Source: Planctomycetota bacterium
Lineage (GTDB): Bacteria > Planctomycetota > Uabimicrobiia > Uabimicrobiales > Uabimicrobiaceae
Reading direction: 5' to 3'
Assembly: GCA_029260735.1 (NCBI GenBank)
Contig: JAJDCR010000084.1
Coordinates: 1 to 64,000, forward strand
Length of the DNA: 64,000 nt
Positions 24,483 through 32,843 of this stretch are shown here, piece after piece (within the stretch, counting starts at the first letter, position 1; the number at the start of each line of letters is the position of its first letter). The notes under the pieces were generated by a model. It searched no databases, had not been told where the DNA came from, and saw only the letters and a list, made by a program, of their open reading frames with translations. The position numbers and the translations under genes are program-made.

Positions 24483-25062
24483 TACAAATTTCCTTAATCC
24501 AAAAGCCATTTTTTATATTTTCACCTGAAATCCTAAACGTAGAAAATAAAGATTCTACTTCGAATTTCAGGAAAAAAAATTAAACATATTTTAATTTAAT
24601 TAAACATAATTAAATTCCAGACACCATAAATAATCATGTGTCTTTTGCACTAAATCCCACCACTTGCCATTCTCTAGTTACACCAGGTTACAAGTGTTTC
24701 TAGTGTAGTCATTTACAGCTAATTGGAAGTATAAATGGCTTTATCTAAAAAATCAAGTTTTTTTTTCTTTTTAAGAAAAGGTAAAGATTTTTCAAAACAC
24801 TGTGCCCATTGTTCCTATTCATATAGTCTTTGACTATTTCTTGTTATTTGGAAAGCATTTTTTCAGAATAAGCAATTTTAAATAATATGATTTTTTTTTG
24901 CTATTAAGGATAAAACGATGTTCTTTAGGTAAAAGTATTAAGGAATATTTATCTGGAAAACAAACAAAATCATGCGGGCATTATGCTTAGCTCTTAGCTT
25001 ATTTAATTCTCCGTTTTGGTGAATTAAGATGTTTTAAATTGCTTCCCTTCGTCGAGGGTAAA
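24483..25062. other. AT-rich gap with a nested hairpin in the leader of the downstream gene
   Basis: No gene is seen. CCTGAAAT (24524-24531) pairs with ATTTCAGG (24564-24571) and encloses GTAGAA (24539-24544) paired with TTCTAC (24553-24558). The structure begins about 40 bases before the ATG at 24482 and could be an mRNA leader structure or an operator. The rest is AT-rich with homopolymer runs. Confidence 0.45.
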
Positions 25063-25986
25063 CTAGCGGGATTCATTCCCTCTTCTAAAAAAATAAAACA
25101 ATCCAGCTAAACTAATTAGAAGAACGCTATGTGGTTCTGGTACGGGGTTAGCCAAGTTTGCTTGAAATTCTGCCTTACTTTCTATAGTGAGTCCAATAGG
25201 ATGAGTAATTCCAGTTAAGACATCTTCTACACTTGTTCCATCCAGGTTTGCTCTACGTAATCGGTCGGTATCTCGCTCAACCCAATAGACTTTTCCTCCT
25301 ATTATATCGACTTCTACGCCAGCAGGAGCTGCCAGACCAGTAACAAGAGTTTGTAAGCCACTTCCATCATAGTTAGCTCTTTGCAAAAGTCCTGCAGAGT
25401 GGTCGGTCCAGTAGACCTTTTCTCCTAAGGGGTCCACGGAGAGGTCGCGGCTAAGGGATAGTCCAGAGACAACTGTTTCGGCTCCCGATCCGTCAAGGTT
25501 AGCTCGTCGAATTTGGGTTTCTTCGGACCAATAGATTTTTCCATTTAGAAGATCTAGATCCGTCTTACGCGCACTTGTACTCACATTGAGAATAGTTTCG
25601 GCTCCTGAGCCATCCAAGTTTGAGCGACGTAGAAGACCATTGGAAAATTCCGACCAGTAGATTTTTCCTCCATTTAAATCAAGAGAAAGTCCGAGAGAGT
25701 GGGCTCCGTTAATGATCACTTCTACTCCCGAGCCATCTAAATTAGCTCGAGCTATTTGGTCGGTGGTAAAGTCCACCCAGTAAAATTTGTTGCCGATCGT
25801 GTCAACAGCAACATCTTGAAGATTAGGAAAGCTTCCTCCCGAAAGTAATAATTGGCGATTGCTTCCGTCATCGTTTATTCTTTCGATGCGCTCATCAACA
25901 TTATCAGTCCAATATAGAGTAATGGCTGTGCTATAGGGTAAGAGTAAAAGCAAAAGAACAAACATGTATTTCAGATAAGAGAGCAT
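25063..25986 (-). CDS. Exported YWTD beta-propeller protein with PEP-CTERM tail
   Basis: This 307-residue protein has a signal peptide (MLSYLKYMFVLLLLLLPYSTA), then six repeats of the LDL-receptor class B (YWTD) type: ITLYWTDNVDE, NKFYWVDFTTD, GKIYWSEFSNG, GKIYWSEETQ, EKVYWTDHSAG and GKVYWVERDTD. Each is followed by a (A/S)NLDGSG-like turn. Six such repeats fold into one complete six-bladed propeller, normally a protein-binding surface. The C-terminus carries NPVPEPHSV, a hydrophobic segment (LLISLAGLFYFF) and RRGNESR, which is a PEP-CTERM sorting tail. It is probably displayed on the cell surface. Blade repeats are conserved at DNA level too, which would allow recombination between them. Confidence 0.88.
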   Translation of the reverse strand: MLSYLKYMFVLLLLLLPYSTAITLYWTDNVDERIERINDDGSNRQLLLSGGSFPNLQDVAVDTIGNKFYWVDFTTDQIARANLDGSGVEVIINGAHSLGLSLDLNGGKIYWSEFSNGLLRRSNLDGSGAETILNVSTSARKTDLDLLNGKIYWSEETQIRRANLDGSGAETVVSGLSLSRDLSVDPLGEKVYWTDHSAGLLQRANYDGSGLQTLVTGLAAPAGVEVDIIGGKVYWVERDTDRLRRANLDGTSVEDVLTGITHPIGLTIESKAEFQANLANPVPEPHSVLLISLAGLFYFFRRGNESR

Positions 25987-26428
25987 GACTTTTTCCTCAA
26001 CAAAAGGTTGAATTATCTTGAATTGTGTTTCCTATTAGCGGCTATTTGTATCGAAAGTAGAAAAATTCTTAAAGATAAAAGAGAATTATTTCTACTATAA
26101 TTGTAAAAAAAATAGAGAAGATTACCATAGAATTTTCAATTTTTTTAAGAAAATCTACAAAATAGAATTTAGAGACAGTCTACACTTGTAGAAAGAAAAT
26201 TCTGAAAATAGTGCTTGTAAATCATTTCCATATTGATTAATCTAAAAGATCAAAACTCAATCTCAGTCATCTATTACTTGTATTCAAGTAATACCAAGCC
26301 TTCGGTACAATATCATTTAATAATTATCTATCAAATATCCATTCCATCTTTACCGCTCAGGATTATCAGCTTTAGAAACTTCATTTATTATTTATAAAGA
26401 AACAACCTATCAATTTTTGGAAAGAAAT
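25987..26428. other. AT-rich intergenic gap with inverted repeats upstream of the YWTD gene
   Basis: No gene is seen. GTAGAAAAATTCT (26057-26069) faces AGAATTATTTCTAC (26082-26095), and TCTAC-ACTT-GTAGA lies at 26179-26192. The GTAGAA/TTCTAC words also occur in the leader hairpin of the PEP-CTERM-like gene at 23799-24482. The remaining sequence is AT-rich and shows no recognised site. Confidence 0.4.
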
Positions 26429-26935
26429 ATGAAAAAAAATATTATTGTTCCCTTTACTCCCATTTATACTTGGGTAGGTGTCATTTTTGGACTCATTTTA
26501 ACGATACTTGGCATTGCTGGCCCATTCGCTCCCCACCCTTTCCCTTTACCTGTAACCGCTCTATTTATTTTAGTGGGCGTAACTATCACCTTAATATCCG
26601 CTCATTACGTCAAAAATCCAAAAGTAATGCTCGAATTTAAACCTAATGCCATTTATATAAGTAGCCACAAAAAGGAAATTCCCTATAACCATATTGTTTC
26701 AGCATTCTACGTTAAAAGGGGAATAAATGATCAGCGCAGTTATATCGGCCTTACCTTAACAGAAAAAGGGAAACAAACACACCACAACACAATGGTAGCA
26801 AACTTGGTAAAGCAATTCGAAAATGTAGACTGGGTAATTGGAACCCAACTCTTAGCCTTTGGAGGCAAAGGCCCTATTTCCACAATGGATGACCTCCTAA
26901 ATGAAATCAACTCTCGTTCTACCGGAGAAAAATAG
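26429..26935 (+). CDS. Small membrane protein of unknown function
   Basis: This encodes 168 residues. The ATG at 26429 is preferred over an upstream TTG because GGAAAG lies just before it. Two membrane helices are visible: about 10-35 (YTWVGVIFGLILTILGIAGP) and about 42-62 (LPVTALFILVGVTITLISAH). A cytosolic domain of about 100 residues follows, with beta-strand character (VMLEFKPNAIYISSHKKEIP, then SAFYVKRG and SYIGLTLTEKG), reminiscent of bacterial PH-like domains that follow a membrane hairpin. That comparison is only a fold guess. It stands alone between a reverse-strand gene on each side. Confidence 0.65.
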   Translation: MKKNIIVPFTPIYTWVGVIFGLILTILGIAGPFAPHPFPLPVTALFILVGVTITLISAHYVKNPKVMLEFKPNAIYISSHKKEIPYNHIVSAFYVKRGINDQRSYIGLTLTEKGKQTHHNTMVANLVKQFENVDWVIGTQLLAFGGKGPISTMDDLLNEINSRSTGEK

Positions 26936-27332
26936 AGCCTTTTACGCACTATTTATACGATACCTGAAAAACATGCATTTAATCTAGGCCCATATTTTAT
27001 AAGGTTTAGTTACGCCAGGCACCAGTAGCATTAAGTTAAGCTATAGCCTTTGTATTTTTTTCCTCTCCGCGGTAGATTTTGAGAAGAAAAGAATTTCACG
27101 CAAAGACGCAAAGATCGCAAAGAAGAAGAGGAATGGAAGAAGGAAGAAGTTTCATTTTATTAACAGGAACTTTTCTCTTCTTCTTTGCGATCTTTGCGTC
27201 TTTGCGTGAAATTCTTTTCTTCTTTCCATTTTCTTTTACGACCTTCGCGTGAGCAACAAGTCACAAAATTATGTGTATAAAAGTAAGCATAAAACCCCTG
27301 GCTACCTGCCTCAGTCGCTACGCGACCATAAA
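26936..27332. other. Gap carrying a long inverted repeat
   Basis: This gap lies between convergent genes (forward stop at 26935, reverse stop at 27333). Apart from the 49-bp inverted repeat at 27082-27223, only a short segment near 27009-27036 (ACGCCAGGCACCAGTAGC and ATTAAGTTAAGC) recalls the inverted arms near 19854. No gene is seen. Confidence 0.6.
27082..27223. repeat. 49-bp near-perfect inverted repeat (long hairpin) built of GCAAAGA units
   Basis: The left arm at 27082-27130 (including TTTCACGCAAAGACGCAAAG) is the exact reverse complement of 27175-27223 by eye, around a 44-base purine-rich loop. The arm contains shorter internal repeats of the type GCAAAGAxx. It lies between convergent genes and may act as a bidirectional terminator, although its length and sequence look more like a dispersed repeat. 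Confidence 0.85.
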
Positions 27333-28964
27333 CTAAAACTTACTGCGGAAAATATTGCGTGCGACTAGGCCAAAAATCAAGGTCATAATAGCAAGAACTC
27401 CCATCGTTTCATTGGCATCCATTCCACAAAAAACAGCGGTGAACCAATAGAAAGCCGAGGAAAAAAACATTCCAGTGAAATTACAGAGGTTGTTCATCGA
27501 AAGAACGCGTCCCTTTTTATCTTCGGGAGCAGCTTCCTGGAGAAAAGCTTGCACAGGAACCACGGCTAAAGCAAAAACTACTCCGGCAAAGAAGAGAATT
27601 CCTCCTAATAAAATCGTCTTTGCTTTAGTATTGTCTTGTACGTCTAACGCATCGATAGCGTAGGGTAGAAAAAACACAGCAATTAAAGCTCCCACAACGA
27701 AAAAGGAACCTTGGGGAATCAATTTAAAGTTGATACTATCTCCTGAAAGTTTTGCTGCACAAACACTTCCCAAAGCAATCCCTAAGGAAAGCAGAGCTAG
27801 CGTATAGCTGGTTTCAATATCAGATAACTTTAAAAGAATGATTCCGTAATCATTAATTCCGAGCATAATGACAGTACCAAGAAACCAGAGATAAGTATTG
27901 GATAAAACTCCTGCTCGGAGGAGAGAAGTTTCTCCGAGCATTTTCCAGTTACTCATAAAACCAGATATGGGGTTTATAAAATCAGTTTCTGGGGAAGAGG
28001 GGGGAAGTTTTTTTACTCCATACGAAGTCAATGTTCCCAGTGCGGCAATCAAAACAAAAAGTAAACAAGCCCAGTGCAGTTGCTGACTTTTCTTGATTTC
28101 TTTCGGGTAGGCGTCTTCTAAAAGTAAGCGATTGGTATGAGGAATTCCTCGCCCTTCTATCTCTTTATTTGCGATCATTTTTTTTGTGGCAGAAGAAAGC
28201 TTAACTTCGGCAAATATCTCTGAAGAGTAGATAACCTTATCGTTATTAACAACGGCATTTAGGCCATCGATTAAGTTTGCTTTCCAGTTTTCAGGAAGCT
28301 TCTCAGAAGCCTTATCAGCTTTCTCTATCATCTCTTTTGTTACTGCAGGGAATTTAGAGATCAGGTGTAAAGAAACGGGGTCTTCTTGGGCTTTTACTTT
28401 CCAGACAAGTTCTTTGGAATTGTGAAAGCTACTTTCTTTGAAAGAGGTGGAGCCAAAGCCTTCCTTTAATACTCCCGCCGCTCCTGTTCCAACGATGATC
28501 GCCATAAAAGTGGTCAGAAGAATTACCCCATTTCCTCGGGAAAGATCTTTCTTCGGTAAAAGCTCAGGGAGAACTCCATATTTTGACGGACCAAAAAGCG
28601 CACTTTGTGTTCCCATAAAAAAAAGAGTTAGGAAAAGAAAATTGCGCTCTTGCAGATAAAAAGCAAGCATGGCACTGAGCATAACCCCCACTTCCATCCA
28701 CTTGGCAATGACAATAATAGTTCTTTTACTATAGCGGTCCGCGGCAACTCCAGCATGAATGGAGAAAAGAATAAAAGGGAGAGGAAAAAGTAAACCGGCA
28801 ATGGAATTATAGAGTTTTCCGTCAGTAGAACTGGCTGCTGTGGCAAACATAAATAAAACGAGTAATTGCTTAAATAAGTTGTCGTTGAAAGCTCCTAAAA
28901 ATTGAGTGACGACCAAGGAGCTAAATGATTTATCCTTAAGCACAGAAAAAACGCCTTTTGACAT
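27333..28964 (-). CDS. MFS transporter, LplT-like (lysophospholipid transporter family)
   Basis: This is a 543-residue inner membrane protein. Residues 14-36 contain TQFLGAFNDNLFKQLLVLFM, a signature of the LplT/Aas branch of the major facilitator superfamily, which flips lysophospholipids for re-acylation. About twelve membrane helices are visible (for example SIAGLLFPLPFILFSIHAGV, ITTFMAIIVGTGAAG-like and the C-terminal group). Between the N- and C-terminal halves lies an extra soluble stretch of about 120 residues (about 175-290, rich in Lys and Glu), which makes the protein longer than E. coli LplT (about 400). AGGAG precedes the ATG by seven bases. No acyltransferase gene is adjacent, so the substrate is an inference from family. 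Confidence 0.82.
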   Translation of the reverse strand: MSKGVFSVLKDKSFSSLVVTQFLGAFNDNLFKQLLVLFMFATAASSTDGKLYNSIAGLLFPLPFILFSIHAGVAADRYSKRTIIVIAKWMEVGVMLSAMLAFYLQERNFLFLTLFFMGTQSALFGPSKYGVLPELLPKKDLSRGNGVILLTTFMAIIVGTGAAGVLKEGFGSTSFKESSFHNSKELVWKVKAQEDPVSLHLISKFPAVTKEMIEKADKASEKLPENWKANLIDGLNAVVNNDKVIYSSEIFAEVKLSSATKKMIANKEIEGRGIPHTNRLLLEDAYPKEIKKSQQLHWACLLFVLIAALGTLTSYGVKKLPPSSPETDFINPISGFMSNWKMLGETSLLRAGVLSNTYLWFLGTVIMLGINDYGIILLKLSDIETSYTLALLSLGIALGSVCAAKLSGDSINFKLIPQGSFFVVGALIAVFFLPYAIDALDVQDNTKAKTILLGGILFFAGVVFALAVVPVQAFLQEAAPEDKKGRVLSMNNLCNFTGMFFSSAFYWFTAVFCGMDANETMGVLAIMTLIFGLVARNIFRSKF

Positions 28965-29060
28965 ACGACTCTCCTAATTTAAGCGCGGCTTGCATAATTT
29001 TATTAAGATACTTGAAATATTTTAACGAAAAGAAAGGTCTTCTACAAGGAAAGAAAATAC

Positions 29061-29726
29061 TCAGACTTGTCCATACTGGCAAATTCCAATGCGAGGAGAA
29101 TTCTTCACTTGGAGAAATCGGTCGTTTCCACAATCATGTTCATCGATACAGTCTTGGCAAAACCAACACCCTAGTGATCCTGTGCATTCACTGCAGATAA
29201 GAGCAGCAACGTCGCCACAGTAATCACAGCTTATATCAGGAGGATTATTGCGGGCCAAAACTTGAAAGGATTCGGGAAAGTTTTCTGTTGTTTCTTCGAC
29301 AACTCGAACAAACAAATCGGTGGGATTGCCTAAATCATAGACGTAGGTAAATTCTAAACCGGGTTTAAGAATGTCCCCAAGCTCTATATCCATTCCCAAT
29401 CCCTCCATTTCCTCTAGCATTTTCTCAGAAAGAAAAACATCCCCTTTTATTTTAAAAACGCTCATATGCCCGCAGCATTCCATCCAAGTTGCGCGAAGTA
29501 ATTCATCTAGTTCCTGCAAAAGCATATCTTCTCTCGCTTTTAAGTGAAGCCAGTAAGCGGGTATATAGACTCCTTCTATGATGAGATGAAAGGTGTGATC
29601 AAATCCATCGGAAAAATCTTTTTTGGATTTTTTTTGACATGCTTTTAAGTGTCGTAAAATACCATTTTTACTATAATTCTTACAACAAAGATAGCATTGT
29701 CCTGTAAAGCTACTATCTAAACTCAT
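29061..29726 (-). CDS. Zinc-finger protein with pRiA4b ORF3-like domain
   Basis: This is a 221-residue protein with three parts. Residues of about 10-32 hold a zinc-finger-like motif (CYLCCKNYSKNGILRHLKAC, a C-x2-C...H-x3-C arrangement). The middle (about 45-160) resembles the plasmid pRiA4b ORF3 / IS1096 TnpR-like domain, with FHLIIEGVYIPAYWLHL, WMECCGHMSVF and FTYVYDLGNPTDLFVRV. The C-terminus (about 170-221) has several Cys/His pairs (CDYCGDVAALICSEC, WFCQDCIDEHDCG) and ends in the sequence NSPRIGICQY, which I associate with a family of similar stand-alone proteins in diverse bacteria. Function is unknown; nucleic-acid binding is possible. Its ATG overlaps the stop of the upstream kinase gene by four bases (ATGA), so the two are translationally coupled. 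Confidence 0.78.
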   Translation of the reverse strand: MSLDSSFTGQCYLCCKNYSKNGILRHLKACQKKSKKDFSDGFDHTFHLIIEGVYIPAYWLHLKAREDMLLQELDELLRATWMECCGHMSVFKIKGDVFLSEKMLEEMEGLGMDIELGDILKPGLEFTYVYDLGNPTDLFVRVVEETTENFPESFQVLARNNPPDISCDYCGDVAALICSECTGSLGCWFCQDCIDEHDCGNDRFLQVKNSPRIGICQYGQV

Positions 29727-30580
29727 GATGATTTCTTTCCACTTCTTAAAAGGTAGTTGAATAACGGGTGAATGGGGCTAGCTGTAAATAATTGCCAGTT
29801 AGGGATTCCTTCTCTCTCTAAGGTATTTCCTAAAATGGGAACAAAGTTTTTTGCCACTCCTCCCATCAAAATGACCCGAGGATTTTCTTGGAAAATACAG
29901 TGTTTTAAGTAGTCTCGAATGAATATTTCAAATTGACTTTCTAGAAAAAGTCTAACTTCTTCCTCTTGTTGGTATTTACACAAAAAGTAAGTTTGCTTTG
30001 CCAAAAAATCACCCAAAGGGGCTTTGTAGACTTGTTCTGAGATCTGGTCTTTTTTTAGACCCGTGTGTTCTTGGTAGTGTTGCTGTAGCTCGTGAGATAT
30101 TTGTCCTGATAGATACAATCGAATCCACTCTTTTCCGAGAGAGATTCCTCCTCCTTCATCTCCTAGTAAAAAGCCCCACCCTCCTGCTCGATTTAAAACT
30201 CGATTCCCGTTGTAAAAAAAAGCCACTGATCCTGTTCCTAATATACCAATTGTGCCGGGCTTATCCGCTAAAGCAGCATAAGCACAAGCGAGTAAATCGG
30301 ATTCTATCCAAATTCTTTCTACTCCAGGAAGCTCTTTTTGGAAAATATCATAGATAAGTTTTTTATTTTTTTCATTTCCTAAACCAGCTCCAAAAAAATA
30401 AATGGCAAGAGGAGTTGTTCCCAGCCAGGGAATTATTTTTTTTCGCAAAACGGCTCGGATTTCTTGCTCGGTTTTTCCATTGGGATTTAGCCCGGCGGTT
30501 TGTATGGTTCTTGCTGACTCTAGACTGGAACCAAAAATCCAGTCCGTTTTACTCCCGCCACTTTCCGCTAGAAGTAACAT
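29723..30580 (-). CDS. BadF/BadG-family ATPase, N-acetylglucosamine kinase-like
   Basis: This 285-residue protein of the ASKHA (actin/hexokinase) fold has the phosphate-1 motif near the start (AESGGSKTDW), a GLNP motif, the phosphate-2 segment GTIGILGTGSVAFFY, a GGWGFLLGDEGGGISLG motif that is typical for GlcNAc kinases and BadF-type proteins, and an adenosine motif near the end (VILMGGVAKNF). Closest relatives are the bacterial and human N-acetylglucosamine kinases, which phosphorylate GlcNAc at O6 in amino sugar salvage. Length (about 285-300) fits. The substrate is an inference. The downstream zinc-finger gene overlaps it by four bases. Confidence 0.85.
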   Translation of the reverse strand: MLLLAESGGSKTDWIFGSSLESARTIQTAGLNPNGKTEQEIRAVLRKKIIPWLGTTPLAIYFFGAGLGNEKNKKLIYDIFQKELPGVERIWIESDLLACAYAALADKPGTIGILGTGSVAFFYNGNRVLNRAGGWGFLLGDEGGGISLGKEWIRLYLSGQISHELQQHYQEHTGLKKDQISEQVYKAPLGDFLAKQTYFLCKYQQEEEVRLFLESQFEIFIRDYLKHCIFQENPRVILMGGVAKNFVPILGNTLEREGIPNWQLFTASPIHPLFNYLLRSGKKSS

Positions 30581-30959
30581 ACTATTCCCTCAGCGGAATC
30601 ACTCAAGGAAAGTTTTCTTGAGTTTACAAATGCAATAAAAAATAGGTAGGTAAAAAGCAATTTACAAATTCCTCTGTTTTTTTTTTAGAAAAACTTTTGT
30701 ATAATTAAGATGCACCCTAAAACAAAGTCAAACCAATTACACGTAGACAAAACTTGTTTCTTATGGTACAGCAACAAGACCATTTTTCCAAAGCACAATT
30801 TAAAAAATTTTTCCTGTCATACTTGGGACTAACACGCCCTAGCAACATGTAGAGGGATTTCTAAGAGAAATTACAAAAAATATTTCAAATTTTTTTTGAC
30901 GGAACCTAATTTTGTAATAAACTCTTACATAACCCGACCAATAAAATGAGGAAAATTTT
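30581..30959. other. Divergent promoter region
   Basis: This 379-base gap separates the reverse-strand kinase-like gene from the forward FHA kinase gene. It is AT-rich, with TTGTATAATTAAG near 30698-30710 (a possible -10 box at 30700-30705) and the promoter candidate at 30896-30923. No gene or repeat is seen. Confidence 0.5.
30896..30923 (+). promoter_or_regulatory. Candidate sigma70-type promoter for the FHA-GAF kinase gene
   Basis: TTGACG (30896-30901) is followed after 16 bases by TAAACT (30918-30923), which has four of six consensus positions. The predicted start lies about 30 bases before the ATG at 30960, with GAGGA in between as ribosome binding site. Confidence 0.45.
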
Positions 30960-32834
30960 ATGGATGTTAATTTTTTTGTTATTTTAGGTGATAGTAAAGA
31001 GGAAAAAAACTACAGCCTTTCTAATGGCACTACTATCTCTGTGGGAAGAGACTCTGCTTGTGATATGCCTTTGGAAATGCCGAATGTATCCCACAAGCAT
31101 TGTATTCTTTACTACCAAAATGAGGTGCTTATTTTAGAAGATGTCGGAAGTTCCAACGGAACTTACGTCAATGGCTTAAAGATAAGCAAAAGTATAGTCT
31201 CGGTGGGAGACTTTATCCAAATTGGTAGTTTTAAGATATACGTTCAAAATATCTATGCGGATAATTCAGAAAAAGATGAAAAAGGAACGGGACGAGTTCC
31301 CAGCGTGGAAACAGCTAGCCGGTTGAAGTTAGATCGAAGCAAAACAGCTCCCCAAAAGGCTGTTGATATGCGAACCACTCTTCAACCCCTTTCTGAAATC
31401 ACTGAAATGATGCAAAACCCTAAGTACCGAGAGACCCTAGGGGGAAACATCATTTACAAGAAAAGCAAAAAAGATCCTGCTTTTGCTGAAATCCTCGAAA
31501 CGGATCACAATCGTTTAAAAAAGAGTCTAGAATTACTTCATGATATTGGTCGAATTATTTCCCAACATTCTGATTTCGAAAGTCTAATGTTTTCTATTTT
31601 GGAAAAGCTACTCTCGTACTTGGAAGTTGCTCGCGGGTGTTTACTTTTCAAAACAAAGTCTTCTCAGCGCGGTTTCTCTTCTCTTTTTCTATCTCCTTCA
31701 GGAGAAACGGGAAAGTTTACCAACGAAGAATTTATGATTAGTCGCTCCGTTTTACAAGCCGCTCTCAATGAAGGGGTCGGAACAGTTAGTGCAAATACTT
31801 TGGCAGACTCTCGCTTTGAAGAAAACTCCAGTGCTCGTAAACTCAATATCCAGTCCGTTGTTTGCGTTCCTTTGGAAGGGCACAGTGGTATTCTCGGCGC
31901 TCTTTATTTAGACTCCACCTGGCACAACCGCAGATTTCGCCAAGAAGATTTAGATATTGTTACTGCTATTGGTCGTCAAGTAGGGCTTGTCATCGAAAGA
32001 ATGCAAGCTGTTGATGCTTTGCAGAGAACCAATGAAAGATTAGAGGATTTAGTGAAGGAGCGAACTTCTGAGCTTATGGATAGTCGTCAGAAAGCTTTGG
32101 AAGCAAATCGAGCAAAAAGTGCTTTTTTAGCTAATATGAGCCATGAACTAAGAACTCCTCTTAATGCAATTATCGGATATAGTGAGCTTATTTTAGAGGA
32201 TTCGGAAGAAGAAGAAAGTATTAAAACGGAAATCCTAAGGCCCGATTTAAAGAAGATCAGTACTGCCGGGAAACATCTTTTAGCCTTGATCAACGATATT
32301 TTAGATATATCGAAAATTGAGTCCGGAAAAATAGAATTCTTTCCGGAAAAATTTACCATTGATCATTTGGTTGAAGAAGTGAAAATGACGATCCAAACTT
32401 TGATCGAAAAGAATAAAAATACTTTTGAGATTCGATCTGATCCCAATATGGGATCTATGTTTTCTGATCTAACTAAGCTCCGGCAATGCATTTTTAATCT
32501 TTTGGCAAACGCAGCCAAGTTCACTGAAAATGGTAAAATCACTCTGGATATATCCTTAAAACAAGAAAATGATCAAGATTGGATCATCTTCTCTATTAGT
32601 GATACGGGTATTGGAATTAGTGCTGAACAGAAAACAAAGCTCTTTAAAGCCTTTTCTCAGGTAAGCACGTCTAATTCTCGCCGCCATGAGGGGGCTGGTT
32701 TAGGTTTGGCCATTAGTCAAAGAATATGCCAATTGATGGGCGGAGAAATCTATGTTAAAAGCAAGATTGATGAGGGATCAACTTTCATTATTCATGTACC
32801 TCGAGATTTAAAACAAAATAACATTGTGGAGTAA
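30960..32834 (+). CDS. FHA-GAF-histidine kinase
   Basis: This 624-residue soluble kinase has an FHA domain (about 1-95, with GRDSACDM, MPNVSHKHCILY and VGSSNGTYVN), a linker, a GAF domain (about 205-355), a coiled coil, HisKA with His395 (SHELRTPLNAIIGYSEL) and an ATPase domain (NAAKFTENG, DTGIGI, GAGLGLAI). It parallels the hybrid kinase at 2879-5596 through FHA and GAF, including almost the same GAF sentences (SANTLADSRFEENSS, SVVCVPLEGHSGILGALYLD), so the two are paralogues. It lacks receivers. The sodium/solute symporter gene starts 10 bases downstream, which suggests that the kinase and the transporter are made together. GAGGA lies eight bases before the ATG. Confidence 0.93.
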   Translation: MDVNFFVILGDSKEEKNYSLSNGTTISVGRDSACDMPLEMPNVSHKHCILYYQNEVLILEDVGSSNGTYVNGLKISKSIVSVGDFIQIGSFKIYVQNIYADNSEKDEKGTGRVPSVETASRLKLDRSKTAPQKAVDMRTTLQPLSEITEMMQNPKYRETLGGNIIYKKSKKDPAFAEILETDHNRLKKSLELLHDIGRIISQHSDFESLMFSILEKLLSYLEVARGCLLFKTKSSQRGFSSLFLSPSGETGKFTNEEFMISRSVLQAALNEGVGTVSANTLADSRFEENSSARKLNIQSVVCVPLEGHSGILGALYLDSTWHNRRFRQEDLDIVTAIGRQVGLVIERMQAVDALQRTNERLEDLVKERTSELMDSRQKALEANRAKSAFLANMSHELRTPLNAIIGYSELILEDSEEEESIKTEILRPDLKKISTAGKHLLALINDILDISKIESGKIEFFPEKFTIDHLVEEVKMTIQTLIEKNKNTFEIRSDPNMGSMFSDLTKLRQCIFNLLANAAKFTENGKITLDISLKQENDQDWIIFSISDTGIGISAEQKTKLFKAFSQVSTSNSRRHEGAGLGLAISQRICQLMGGEIYVKSKIDEGSTFIIHVPRDLKQNNIVE

Positions 32835-32843
32835 ATTTTTTTT

